Source of the DNA: Oscillospiraceae bacterium
GTDB taxonomy: Bacteria > Bacillota > Clostridia > Oscillospirales > Oscillospiraceae
NCBI GenBank assembly: GCA_015067885.1
Contig: SVLO01000018.1
Location: 1-43,663, forward strand
Direction: 5' to 3'
DNA: 43,663 nucleotides
In this document: positions 36,373-43,663 of the stretch, one piece after another
Layout: every line of letters begins with the position of its first letter
Position numbering within the stretch: the stretch's first letter is position 1
The notes under the pieces: model-generated
What the model was told of the DNA's origin: nothing
The model's input: only the letters and a program-made list of their open reading frames with translations
Database searches by the model: none
Position numbers and translations under genes: made by a program

Positions 36373-39003
36373 TTATTCTGTTTTTATGCGGGCGGTATCC
36401 CCAAGGCGGGAGGAATGGGCATTTTGACCATTGCGCCGGGCCAAAATGCGGCTGATCTCCACCCGGGTCTGTTCCATCTCCTCCCGGAAGACCCGGGCGG
36501 AGATGCGCAGGGCGCCGTGGCCGAGGATGATGAGCTGTTCCAGGGCGTCGGAGGTTGCCACACGGACCCGGTGGTCACGGCTGAGGTCGTAGGTGGCCTT
36601 TTCAATGTAGGCATCGGCGGTCTGGGCCTCTTTGGTGTAGACCACGCTGATGCCGTTGATTTTCTCCACGGAGCCGGGATTGCCCTTGACCTTGTAGGCA
36701 TCGAAGACCAAAATCACTTCGCATTGTTTGGCACCCCGGTAGTCCGCCAGCAGGTCGCACAGCACCACCCGGGCGGCGGCAACGTCCTGCCGGGCCAATC
36801 GGTTCAGGTCCTCCCAGGCGAAGATGATGTTGTAGCCGTCCACTAGCAGGTACTCCGGACCGGCCTTTTGGGGTGCGAAGGTGTAGTCCTTATCCGCCAG
36901 GTTGGTCCGGGCGGGCTTTTTGACCGGCTCAAAGGACTTGGTTTCCACCTTGCCGTAGGTGCGCTCGAAAATCTGCATGAGCTGCTTGTCCTGCTCCAAA
37001 CTGCCGGTGTAGCGGTGGGTGCTGCCGCCCGCAGGGGCAGCGGGGGTGTCGTCCGCCTGGCCGGGCTTGGTCAGGGGGCTTTCCGTGTGGGCGTGGTCGG
37101 CCACCTGATCCCATGGAATGACCACCCCGGCGCCGTGGGAGCAGAACACGGACTCGGCGGGGTTGGCGGTGTCCCGCAGGGGATCGTAGCCGGTCTGCTC
37201 CACCATCGCCTGTTGGTCGGCACAGGGGCGATAGCCTGCCGGCTGGCAGCTCAGCCGGCCCATACCCCGGGTGTAGGCGGTGACCTGCCGGGCGTAGTCC
37301 TGCAGTCCCGCTACGGGCGCCTGTCCGGTCAGACAGGTCAGCTCGTCCCCGGTCTGGGGCGGGTCGAAGTCGCCGCCGGCGGTTTGAATGTCGGTCATGG
37401 CCCGGCCCACACAGTCGGCGGGGACCTCGAGGCGGAAGGAGTACCACGGCTCCAGCAGCACGCTCTCGGCCTGCATCAGACCGTGGCGCACCGCCCGGTA
37501 GGTGGCCTGACGGAAGTCGCCGCCCTCGGTGTGCTTGTTGTGGGCGCGGCCTGCGATGAGGGTGATCTTCATATCGGTAACGGGCGCGCCGGTAAGGACG
37601 CCGGCGTGTTCCTTTTCGCCCAAATGGGTCAAAATCAAACGCTGCCAGTTCAGCTCCAGGGCGTCGGTGGAGCAGGCGGAGTCAAACACAAGACCGCTGC
37701 CCGGCTCCCCCGGCTCCAGCAGCAGGCGTACCTCGGCGTAGTGGCGCAGAGGTTCAAAATGCCCGATGCCCTCCACGGAATTGGCGATGGTTTCCTTATA
37801 TAGAATACTGCCCGGGCCGAAGGATACCTCCATGCCGAACCGCTGAGCGATGACGCGGCTAAGCACTTCAAGCTGTACCTGACCCATGAGCTGAATGTGG
37901 ACCTGCCGCAGCAGTTGGTTCCAAACGATGTGCAGTTGGGGGTCCTCCTCCTCCAGTTGGGCCAGCTTGCCCATGGACACGTGGGGGTCGCACCCGGCGG
38001 GCAGAATGAGCTGACAGGTCAGCACCGGCTCCAGGATGGGCAGCAGGGCGTTTCCCTCCGCCCCAAGGCCCTGGCCGGGCTTGGTGTGGGTCAGGCCGGT
38101 GACGGCGCACACCGCCCCCGCCTCTACCGTGTCGACGGCGGAGAATTTGGCGCCGGAATAGAGCCTTAATTGGTCGGCCTTTTCTTCCCAGCGGTCATCG
38201 CCCGCGCCGCCGGACAGGGGCATTTTGGCCCGGAGGGTGCCGCCGGTGACCTTCAGCCAGGTCAGGCGGTTGCCCTGTCCGTCCCGGGTGATTTTGAACA
38301 CCCGGGCGGCAAAGTCCGCCCCGCGCTCCGGTCGGGGAGCAAAGCGGGTCAGGGCGTCCAGCAGCTCGTCCACGCCGTCCAGCTTCAGGGCAGAGCCGAA
38401 CAGGCAGGGAAACAGCCTGCGCCGGGACACCAAGTTCCGTAAGGTTTCCTCGGTCAATGTGCCGGTAGACAAAAACTTGTCCAAGGCGCCTTCGTCGCAG
38501 ACAGCGGCCTGCTCGCAGCGCTGGTCGGCCGGGGCGGAGAAGTCCACGCAGCCCTCGTCCAGTTGGGTGCGCAACTGCTCCATCAGCGGTTGCTGACGGG
38601 CGGGGGCCAAATCCATCTTGTTGATAAAGATCAGGGTGGGTACGTCGTACCGCCGCAGCAGGGACCACAGGGTGCGGGTGTGGCCCTGGACTCCGTCGGT
38701 GCCGCTGATGACCAGCACGGCGCAGTCCAGCACCTGCAGGGCGCGCTCCGTTTCCGTGGAAAAGTCCACGTGGCCGGGCGTATCCAGCAGGGTGAGGTTT
38801 ACCCCGGGCAGGGGGAGCAGCGCCTGCTTGGAAAAGATGGTGATGCCCCGCTGACGTTCGATATGGTCGGTGTCCAAAAAGGCGTCCCCGTGGTCCACCC
38901 GGCCCAGCTTTTTGATGGCGCCGCCACGGTAGAGCATGGCCTCGGACAGGGTGGTTTTGCCCGCGTCCACGTGGGCCAGCATACCAACTACCAATTGCCG
39001 CAA
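36373..39003 (-). CDS. TetM-like translational GTPase fused to a Rae1/YacP NYN ribonuclease
   Basis: 876 residues. Residues about 1-640 are a ribosomal-protection-type GTPase (EF-G-like): AHVDAGKTTLSE (G1), RQRGITI, DTPGHVDF (G3), NKMD (G4), GSAL (G5), then domains II-V. The TetM loop YSPVSTPADFR, as I recall it, is replaced by HNKHTEGGDFR. After a linker (about 645-715), residues about 717-860 match YacP/Rae1, the ribosome-dependent mRNA endonuclease: LLVDGYNIIFAW, VILVFDAYKVKG, VVYTKEAQTADAYIEKA, VRVATSDALEQLIILGHGALRISAR; all acidic active-site positions are kept. I start at TTG (39003), 8 bases after GGGAGG; a GTG at 39012 overlaps that site. It is probably not a resistance gene. Confidence 0.88.
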   Translation of the reverse strand: MRQLVVGMLAHVDAGKTTLSEAMLYRGGAIKKLGRVDHGDAFLDTDHIERQRGITIFSKQALLPLPGVNLTLLDTPGHVDFSTETERALQVLDCAVLVISGTDGVQGHTRTLWSLLRRYDVPTLIFINKMDLAPARQQPLMEQLRTQLDEGCVDFSAPADQRCEQAAVCDEGALDKFLSTGTLTEETLRNLVSRRRLFPCLFGSALKLDGVDELLDALTRFAPRPERGADFAARVFKITRDGQGNRLTWLKVTGGTLRAKMPLSGGAGDDRWEEKADQLRLYSGAKFSAVDTVEAGAVCAVTGLTHTKPGQGLGAEGNALLPILEPVLTCQLILPAGCDPHVSMGKLAQLEEEDPQLHIVWNQLLRQVHIQLMGQVQLEVLSRVIAQRFGMEVSFGPGSILYKETIANSVEGIGHFEPLRHYAEVRLLLEPGEPGSGLVFDSACSTDALELNWQRLILTHLGEKEHAGVLTGAPVTDMKITLIAGRAHNKHTEGGDFRQATYRAVRHGLMQAESVLLEPWYSFRLEVPADCVGRAMTDIQTAGGDFDPPQTGDELTCLTGQAPVAGLQDYARQVTAYTRGMGRLSCQPAGYRPCADQQAMVEQTGYDPLRDTANPAESVFCSHGAGVVIPWDQVADHAHTESPLTKPGQADDTPAAPAGGSTHRYTGSLEQDKQLMQIFERTYGKVETKSFEPVKKPARTNLADKDYTFAPQKAGPEYLLVDGYNIIFAWEDLNRLARQDVAAARVVLCDLLADYRGAKQCEVILVFDAYKVKGNPGSVEKINGISVVYTKEAQTADAYIEKATYDLSRDHRVRVATSDALEQLIILGHGALRISARVFREEMEQTRVEISRILARRNGQNAHSSRLGDTARIKTE

Positions 39004-39034
39004 GGTTATCACCTCCCGCTTTCAAAGATACCAT

Positions 39035-39040
39035 ATTGTA
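39035..39040 (-). promoter_or_regulatory. Extended -10 promoter of the GTPase-nuclease gene
   Basis: On the minus strand TGATACAAT (TACAAT at 39035-39040). The -35 position falls within the inverted repeat at 39053-39085 and is weak. Confidence 0.5.
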
Positions 39041-39052
39041 TCATAAAAGAAC

Positions 39053-39085
39053 CGGGCCGAACAGAAAAAATATTTGTTCGACCCG
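39053..39085. promoter_or_regulatory. 11-bp inverted repeat over the -35 of the GTPase-nuclease gene
   Basis: CGGGCCGAACA (39053-39063) pairs with TGTTCGACCCG (39075-39085), one G-T mismatch, around an A/T-rich 11-base centre. Its place suggests an operator; it also lies in the region divergent to the DUF1836 gene, whose protein has a helix-turn-helix. Confidence 0.42.
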
Positions 39086-39113
39086 ATAAAACAAAAAATA
39101 TTAAAAAATCCAC

Positions 39114-39143
39114 TTTACAATATCGTATATTATATTATATAAT
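39114..39143 (+). promoter_or_regulatory. Promoter of the DUF1836-DegV-prmA genes
   Basis: TTTACA (39114-39119), 18 bases, TATAAT (39138-39143), in a strongly AT-rich stretch. Confidence 0.65.
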
Positions 39144-39176
39144 TTAAGATAACACAAATAGAAAGGGGACTCCCTT

Positions 39177-39773
39177 GTGGAAGAAATCAAACAGATCCGC
39201 CAATTGTTGGAGCGGGAACGCCCTGTATCATGGGACGAACTGCCCGACCTTGCGCTGTACATGGATCAGATCATCTCCTATATGCCCCGGCAGCTGATCA
39301 ATCTGCAGGGGGATGAGCAGGTCACGCCTGCCATGGTGAACAACTACATCAAAGACGGCTTAGTACCCCGGGCCGACGGTAAGCGCTACGGAAAGCAGCA
39401 TTTGGGTTACTTGACAGCGGTGTGCGCCATGAAAAAAGTGCTGAGCGTCAAGGATATGCGTACCATGCTGGACGGCGTACCGGAGTGGAAACAGCCGGAG
39501 GCGATATACAACTATTTCACAAAGGCTATTGACATCGCCCTGAATGAGGCGGCGGATAAGCTGGACGTGGATACGCCGGAGGATGAGCTGCCCAACCTGG
39601 CCCTGAATCTGGGCCTGTGCAGCTATGCCAATCAGCTGGCCTGTCAACGGGTGCTGGAGCTGATGCAATCCAGGCAGAAGGCAGAGCAGGAACAGGCTGA
39701 GAAGAAAAAAGAAAAAGAGAAGAAGGACAAGGAAAAAAAGGACAAAGACAAGGAGAAGAAGGACCATGAGTAA
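39177..39773 (+). CDS. DUF1836 protein with HTH and a Lys/Glu/Asp repeat tail
   Basis: 198 residues, GTG start behind GAAAGGGG. The DUF1836 part (about 15-120) has the family pattern PDLALYMDQIISYMPRQL, then a MerR-like helix-turn-helix with VTPAMVNNYIKDGLVPRADGKRYGKQHL and LTAVCAMKKVLSVKDMRTML. After a helical segment, the last 35 residues (about 164-198) are almost only Lys, Glu and Asp, with KEK and KKDK units. The tail is very hydrophilic and probably disordered or helical. DUF1836 proteins are likely transcription regulators of unknown target. It overlaps the DegV gene by 8 bases. Confidence 0.9.
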   Translation: MEEIKQIRQLLERERPVSWDELPDLALYMDQIISYMPRQLINLQGDEQVTPAMVNNYIKDGLVPRADGKRYGKQHLGYLTAVCAMKKVLSVKDMRTMLDGVPEWKQPEAIYNYFTKAIDIALNEAADKLDVDTPEDELPNLALNLGLCSYANQLACQRVLELMQSRQKAEQEQAEKKKEKEKKDKEKKDKDKEKKDHE

Positions 39774-40638
39774 GTTTGTTATTGTGACCGATTCCTGTGC
39801 TGACCTGACCGCTGAGCTGGTGGCACAGCTGGACATAAAGGTTATTCCTTTGACCTATTTGATCGACGAGAAAGAGTACTGCGACGATCCCATGAACCCC
39901 GACATGAATGCGCAGGAGTTCTACGGTCTGCTGCGTGGGGGCAAGACCGCCACCACCGCCGCGGTCAATGTGGGTACCTACACCGAGGTGCTGGAACCCC
40001 TGCTGGCCGAGGGTAACGACGTGCTGGTGCTGGCCTTCTCCTCCGGTCTGTCCACCACCTATAACTCCGGCGTCATCGCCGCCGAGGAGCTGCGTGAGAA
40101 GTATCCCCAGCGTAAGCTGTACGTTGTGGATACCCTGTGCGCCTCCCTGGGTGAGGGTCTGCTGGTCGCCCATGCCGCCCACAAGCGGGCCGAGGGTATG
40201 GACATCGACGCTGTGCGCGACTGGGTGGAGGCCAATAAGCTGAACCTGTGTCACCAGTTTACCGTGAACGACCTGTTCTTCCTCAAGCGGGGTGGCCGCG
40301 TGTCCGCCGCCACCGCCATGCTGGGGACCATGCTGGCCATCAAGCCGGTGATGCACGTGGACAACGAGGGTCACCTCATCAAGGTGGGTACCGCCCGTGG
40401 CCGCGCCGCCTCTATCAAGGCCCTGGCTGACCGGATGGCCGAAACCGCCATTGACCCCGCCGATCAGATCGTCTACATCTGCCACGGCGACTGCATCGAT
40501 GACGCCAACAAGCTGGCCGGCATGGTGCGGGAGCGCTTTGGGGTCAAGGACGTGATGATCGGTTACACCGGTCCCGTCATCGGCGCCCACTCCGGCCCCG
40601 GCACCCTGGCTCTGTTCTGGCTGGGTACCCAGCGGTAA
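39766..40638 (+). CDS. DegV family fatty acid-binding protein
   Basis: 290 residues. DegV (FakB-type) proteins hold a fatty acid for phosphorylation by a FakA kinase, which feeds phospholipid synthesis. Seen: VTDSCADLTAEL (6-17), the early domain with KTATTAAVNVGTY (the TS/AA fatty-acid headgroup segment), AFSSGLSTTYNSGVIAAEE (family motif, about 92-110), VDTLCASLGEGLLV, FFLKRGGRVSAATAML, and the end GPVIGAHSGPGTLALFW with the conserved His. The start lies inside the DUF1836 3' end (8-base overlap), so the pair is coupled. prmA follows after 10 bases. Confidence 0.94.
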   Translation: MSKFVIVTDSCADLTAELVAQLDIKVIPLTYLIDEKEYCDDPMNPDMNAQEFYGLLRGGKTATTAAVNVGTYTEVLEPLLAEGNDVLVLAFSSGLSTTYNSGVIAAEELREKYPQRKLYVVDTLCASLGEGLLVAHAAHKRAEGMDIDAVRDWVEANKLNLCHQFTVNDLFFLKRGGRVSAATAMLGTMLAIKPVMHVDNEGHLIKVGTARGRAASIKALADRMAETAIDPADQIVYICHGDCIDDANKLAGMVRERFGVKDVMIGYTGPVIGAHSGPGTLALFWLGTQR

Positions 40639-40648
40639 GGAGCAGCTC

Positions 40649-41593
40649 GTGGAAGATATCAAGTGGCTGGAAGTTGCTGTCAACACCACCGCCGATCGGC
40701 TGGACGAGTTGTCCGGGCGGCTCATCAACGCCGGAATGACCGGCCTTGTGGTGGAGGACGAGCAGGAATTTCACACCTTTTTGGAGCAGAACCGCCAGTG
40801 TTGGGACTACGTGGACGAGGAGCTGGAGAAACGGATGCAGGGCGTCAGCCGCATCAAGTTCTACGTTACCGACGATGAAGACGGCAAAAAAATGCTCAAC
40901 AAGTACGCCGCCCTGCTGGGTACGGAGTACACCGTAACGGCCCTGGGGGACAACGACTGGGCCTATAGCTGGCAGAAGTATTATAAGCCTCTGCCCGTGG
41001 GTGAGCGGCTCTACGTGGTCCCCGACTGGGAGCGTAACGAACCCGTCCCCGAGGACAAGGTACCATTCTACCTCAACCCCGGCCTGACCTTCGGTACCGG
41101 CTCCCACGCCTCCACTCAGTTGTGTTTGGGGGGCGTGGAGCGGCACACCAAGCCCGGCTGCACCGTGCTGGACCTGGGCTGCGGCAGCGGCATTTTGTCC
41201 ATTGCGGCCCTGGTGCTGGGTGCAAGCAGCGCCGTGGCGGTGGACATCGACCCCAAGGCGGTGGACGTGGCCTATGAAAACGCCGCCCTGAACGGCATCG
41301 GCAAGGACCGCTACACCGTGCTGGCCGGTGATGTGCTTGGCGACAAGAGCCTTGCCAAGGAGCTGGCCGCCCGGCAGTACGACCTGGTGCTGGCCAACAT
41401 CGTGGCCGACGTCATCATCCCCCTGTCGGCCCAGGCCCCTGCCCTGATGAAGGACGATGGTCTGTTCATCTGCTCCGGCATTATCGACACCCGGGCCCAC
41501 GAGGTGGAGGCGGCCCTCAAACGAAACGGCCTTGCCATTATCCGCCGGGACGAGCAGAACGGCTGGGTAGCCCTGACGGCGAAAAAAACGTGA
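40649..41593 (+). CDS. prmA: Ribosomal protein L11 methyltransferase
   Basis: 314 residues that methylate ribosomal protein L11 using AdoMet. The N-terminal substrate domain (about 1-100) begins WLEVAVNTTADRLDELSGRL. The methyltransferase domain (about 125-314) has FYLNPGLTFGTGSHASTQLCL, motif I VLDLGCGSGILSIAAL, motif II AVAVDIDPKAVDVAYENAALNG, and the LVLANIVADVIIPL segment, all typical of PrmA. It starts with GTG behind AAGGAG, 10 bases after the DegV gene, so it is in the same operon. Confidence 0.95.
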   Translation: MEDIKWLEVAVNTTADRLDELSGRLINAGMTGLVVEDEQEFHTFLEQNRQCWDYVDEELEKRMQGVSRIKFYVTDDEDGKKMLNKYAALLGTEYTVTALGDNDWAYSWQKYYKPLPVGERLYVVPDWERNEPVPEDKVPFYLNPGLTFGTGSHASTQLCLGGVERHTKPGCTVLDLGCGSGILSIAALVLGASSAVAVDIDPKAVDVAYENAALNGIGKDRYTVLAGDVLGDKSLAKELAARQYDLVLANIVADVIIPLSAQAPALMKDDGLFICSGIIDTRAHEVEAALKRNGLAIIRRDEQNGWVALTAKKT

Positions 41594-41623
41594 TTTTGTC
41601 GGTTTACAGCCGGGATTTTATGG

Positions 41624-41671
41624 TATAATAAAAGCAAGGAAGCGTCCGGTCTCCTGGGCGCTTCACTTTTT
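41624..41671 (+). promoter_or_regulatory. Promoter and attenuator-like hairpin before the DUF2156 gene
   Basis: An extended -10 (TGGTATAAT; TATAAT at 41624-41629) is followed by GAAGCGTCC (41639-41647) pairing with GGGCGCTTC (41656-41664), one G-T pair, and then TTTTT at 41667-41671. The hairpin sits between the promoter and the gene, so it could end transcription early, besides ending the prmA transcript. Confidence 0.5.
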
Positions 41672-41689
41672 CGGAAGAGAGAACACACT

Positions 41690-42661
41690 ATGCTGAACTT
41701 TCATCCCCTGACCGAACGGGACCTGGACGAGCTGCGCCCCTATTTCAGGGATAACCCCAGCCGTCTGTGCGACCTGACGGTGGGTGGCATCTTCATCTGG
41801 CGTGACTACTACAAAACTGAATACGCCATCCACGAGGGGGTGCTGTACTTCAAGGTGGATTACCCCGGTACGGGGACTATGTTCACCCTGCCCCACGGGG
41901 GAGACATCCATCAGGCCTACGAGCAGGTGCGCGCCTACTGTCAGAAGCGGGATATTCCCATCATTTTCTATCCCATCCCCCGGCAGGAGCTGGACGCCCT
42001 CGTGGCCCACTTCCCCTGCGCCCGGGTCATGTGTGACCGGGACACCTTTGATTACCTCTATGAGGTGCAGGCGCTGCAGTACTTCAAGGGCAAGAAGCTG
42101 GCGGGCCAGCGCAACCACGTCAACCGCTTTCTGCGTACCTACGACAACTGGCGCTTTGCGCCCCTGACCGGAGCGGACCTGCCCGCCGCCACGGCCTTTT
42201 TGGACCGCTACGCCGCCGCCGTGCAGAAGGACAGTGGCTCCTTTGCCGAGGACCTGGACAAGACCCGGCAGGTGCTGGGCAACGTGGAGCGCTACGGCAT
42301 GGTGGCCGGCGCCCTTTGGATCGGGGAGGAGATTGTGGGGCTGTCCGTGGGCGAAGTGCTGGGGGACACCCTGTTCATCCACATCGAGAAGGCCCACCGG
42401 ACGGTGGAGGGCGGCTATCAAATGCTGGTCAGTCAGTTTGCCCAGCGCTTTGCACCGGCGGGCGTGGCCTACATCAACCGGGAGGATGACACCGGCGATG
42501 CGGGTCTGCGTGCATCCAAGCTCAGCTATAAACCCATCGAGCTGCTGGAAAAGTACGCTGTGACCGTGGAAGAGGGACCCTGTCCCGGTCGGGAGGGCCG
42601 GTGGCAGGCGGTGGAAACGGAAATTTTGAATGTACCCTGTCCCTGCGCTGAAAAAAGTTGA
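41690..42661 (+). CDS. DUF2156 (GNAT-like, lysylphosphatidylglycerol synthetase C-terminal fold) protein
   Basis: 323 residues made of two GNAT-like halves. Seen: an N-terminal FHPLTERDLDELRPYFRDNPSRLCDLTVGGIFIWRDYY (3-40), the central KKLAGQRNHVNRFLRTYDNWRF (about 141-162), and a C-terminal half with VGLSVGEVLGDTLFIHIEKAHRTVEGGYQMLV and YINREDDTGDAGLRASKLSYKP, motifs shared with DUF2156 proteins. The fold resembles the aminoacyl transferase domain of MprF. Stand-alone members have no settled function; aminoacyl or acyl transfer to a lipid or small molecule is a guess. AGAGAG is a modest ribosome binding site before the ATG. Confidence 0.86.
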   Translation: MLNFHPLTERDLDELRPYFRDNPSRLCDLTVGGIFIWRDYYKTEYAIHEGVLYFKVDYPGTGTMFTLPHGGDIHQAYEQVRAYCQKRDIPIIFYPIPRQELDALVAHFPCARVMCDRDTFDYLYEVQALQYFKGKKLAGQRNHVNRFLRTYDNWRFAPLTGADLPAATAFLDRYAAAVQKDSGSFAEDLDKTRQVLGNVERYGMVAGALWIGEEIVGLSVGEVLGDTLFIHIEKAHRTVEGGYQMLVSQFAQRFAPAGVAYINREDDTGDAGLRASKLSYKPIELLEKYAVTVEEGPCPGREGRWQAVETEILNVPCPCAEKS

Positions 42662-42680
42662 AAAACAGGAACTTTTCCCT

Positions 42681-42709
42681 TGACAAAGGGGATTTGTGCT
42701 GATAAACTA
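42681..42709 (+). promoter_or_regulatory. Promoter of rplU-prp-rpmA
   Basis: TTGACA (42681-42686), 17 bases, TAAACT (42704-42709). Confidence 0.85.
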
Positions 42710-42715
42710 TGAAAG

Positions 42716-42785
42716 CCGCATTGAGCGGGTTTGCAAGTGGGCGGGTCAAATCGCCCCACCTGTAAGAGCGAGTCCGTAAATAAAG
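42716..42785 (+). ncRNA. Likely L21-type leader RNA
   Basis: The transcribed leader before rplU has GTGGG (42738-42742)/CCCAC in the segment AGTGGGCGGG...CGCCCCACCTG, followed by TGTAAGAGCGAGTCCG. This layout resembles the L21 leader element found before rplU in Firmicutes, thought to bind L21 for autoregulation. The call rests on position and general shape, not on a covariance search. Confidence 0.55.
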
Positions 42786-42799
42786 GAGTTGAAATTTCC

Positions 42800-43111
42800 A
42801 TGCACGCTATCATCGAAACCGGCGGTAAGCAGTACAAGGTTGCCGAGGGCGACGTCATCTTCGTCGAGAAGCTGGCCAACGAGGCCGGCGACGCCATCAC
42901 CTTCGACAAGGTTCTGGCTGTCATCGACGGTGACAAGGCTACCTTCGGTACCCCCGTTGTGGAGGGCGCTTCCGTGGCCGCCACCGTGGTCAAGAACGGT
43001 AAGGGCAAGAAGATCATGATCTTCAAGTTCACCGCGAAGAAGGGCTTCCGCAAGCGTCAGGGCCATCGCCAGCCCTACACCAAGGTGCAGATTGGCGCCA
43101 TCAAGGCCTGA
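42800..43111 (+). CDS. rplU: 50S ribosomal protein L21
   Basis: 103-residue large-subunit protein that binds 23S rRNA with L20. Seen: [18 protein letters not shown] at the start, [55 protein letters not shown] at the end. Length and sequence match L21. AAAGGAG lies before the ATG at 42800; in-frame upstream starts lie within the leader. The stop overlaps the prp start (TGATG). It is the first gene of the standard L21-Prp-L27 operon. Confidence 0.98.
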   Translation: MHAIIETGGKQYKVAEGDVIFVEKLANEAGDAITFDKVLAVIDGDKATFGTPVVEGASVAATVVKNGKGKKIMIFKFTAKKGFRKRQGHRQPYTKVQIGAIKA

Positions 43112-43440
43112 TGACCACCGTATCGTTCCATTTAGAGGGCAGCCGCATCACCGGCTTTGAGGTTCAGGGCCACAGCGGTTATGCCCACGAGGGCAGCGAC
43201 ATCGTCTGCGCCGGTGTCACCAGTGCCGTCCGCCTTTGTGAGTGCGCCATCAACGACGTACTTGGGCTGGAGGCATCGGTAAAATACCGAGAAAAGGACG
43301 CATCGCTCTCCCTAAAACTCCCCGGCGGTTTGGGACAGACCAACGAAAGCACCTGTCAGGCTCTTCTGACGGCGCTGATGGTATATCTGACCGAGCTGCA
43401 CGAGGAATATCCTGAAAACATTTCTGTCTTGGAGGTGTAA
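43111..43440 (+). CDS. prp: Ribosomal-processing cysteine protease Prp
   Basis: 109 residues. Prp removes the N-terminal extension of L27 in Firmicutes, a step needed for a working ribosome. Catalytic His and Cys are visible in FEVQGHSGYAHEGSDIVCAGVTSAV (His near 22, Cys near 34). It lies between rplU and rpmA as in other Firmicutes. The start shares a base with the rplU stop, and rpmA begins three bases after its stop. The substrate L27 here does carry the cleavable extension. Confidence 0.95.
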   Translation: MTTVSFHLEGSRITGFEVQGHSGYAHEGSDIVCAGVTSAVRLCECAINDVLGLEASVKYREKDASLSLKLPGGLGQTNESTCQALLTALMVYLTELHEEYPENISVLEV

Positions 43441-43443
43441 GAC

Positions 43444-43663
43444 ATGCTGAAAATCGGTTTGCAGTTTTTCGCCCATAAGAAGGGCGTTGGCTCCACTCGT
43501 AACGGCCGCGATTCCGAGGCTAAGCGCCTGGGCGTCAAGCGCGGCGACGGTCAGTTCGTTCTGGCCGGCAACATCCTGGTCCGTCAGCGCGGCACCCACA
43601 TCCACCCCGGTGTGAACGTGGGCAAGGGCAGCGACGACACCCTGTTCGCCCTGAAGGACGGCA
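43444..43663 (+). CDS. rpmA: 50S ribosomal protein L27 (partial, runs off the window)
   Basis: First 73 codons of L27, cut by the window end. The start [14 protein letters not shown] has the extra N-terminal stretch found in Firmicute L27; Prp cleaves after the LQFFA sequence, so the mature protein should begin HKKGVGST. The rest ([50 protein letters not shown]) matches L27. The ATG follows TTGGAGG in the end of prp. Confidence 0.96.
   Translation, partial: MLKIGLQFFAHKKGVGSTRNGRDSEAKRLGVKRGDGQFVLAGNILVRQRGTHIHPGVNVGKGSDDTLFALKDG

Noticed and set aside
36373-39003. Tetracycline resistance gene tet(M)-type
   Set aside because: The GTPase part is related, but the drug-displacing loop as I know it is replaced and a nuclease is fused. 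No mobile element or low-GC signature surrounds it.
1-43663. tRNA or rRNA genes, CRISPR arrays, insertion sequences
   Set aside because: I saw no cloverleaf or rRNA segments, no regularly spaced repeats, and no transposase motifs on either strand.

Overview
The window is a GC-rich (roughly 60%) chromosomal segment with tightly packed genes, strong Shine-Dalgarno sites and sigma-A type promoters. The gene content points to an anaerobic gut Firmicute of the Oscillospiraceae type (Flavonifractor/Lawsonibacter/Pseudoflavonifractor-like): PPi-dependent pyruvate phosphate dikinase, AsnA, split cobalamin-dependent MetH, a fused acyl-CoA transferase, a DUF1836-DegV pair, a Prp-processed L27, and intergenic mosaic repeats of a kind I recall from this family. 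The taxonomic call is an inference from gene content and style; no marker search was run.

Layout. 1-950: rplM-rpsI on the minus strand. 1.2-3.0 kb: a TtcA-like/GtrA/TetR operon. 3.2-7.5 kb: a PutP symporter, a CNNM/CorC CBS protein and an MFS permease, each with its own promoter and terminator. 7.6-19.1 kb: an accessory carbohydrate island, all minus strand except the AraC regulator at its right edge. It holds a CBM9-like protein, an HpcH/HpaI aldolase, two tandem sialidase-like beta-propellers, an SDR dehydrogenase, an AraC regulator, two class III aminotransferase paralogs, two Gfo/Idh/MocA oxidoreductases and a TIM-barrel sugar isomerase. 20.4-25.3 kb: metF / MetH-activation / metH (overlapping reading frames) and exonuclease III. 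25.4-34.8 kb: asnA, a small membrane/coiled-coil protein, ppdK with a structured leader, a zinc-ribbon protein, a divergent SLC13-type carrier and CoA transferase, and a LytTR-DUF3021 pair. 35-39 kb: a CofE-like ligase and a TetM-like GTPase fused to a Rae1/YacP NYN nuclease. 39.2-43.7 kb: DUF1836, DegV, prmA, DUF2156, then rplU-prp-rpmA, the last cut by the window end.

How the genes work together. The island looks like an intracellular route for an unidentified glycoside, perhaps an amino- or keto-deoxy sugar. None of its enzymes has a signal peptide; oxidoreductases, an isomerase, aminotransferases and a pyruvate-type aldolase are all present; two AraC regulators and the neighbouring MFS permease could supply control and uptake. 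No nanA/nanE/nanK is present, so standard sialic acid catabolism is not supported. Several of its transcripts start with nearly the same leader around the ribosome binding site.

The most unusual single gene is the GTPase-nuclease fusion at 36.4-39.0 kb. It joins a factor type that binds the ribosomal A site to a nuclease type known to cut mRNA in that site. Other points of interest are the ppdK leader, a carrier with a DnaJ-like cysteine motif, a CofE-like enzyme with no visible F420 context, and several palindromes placed over promoters.
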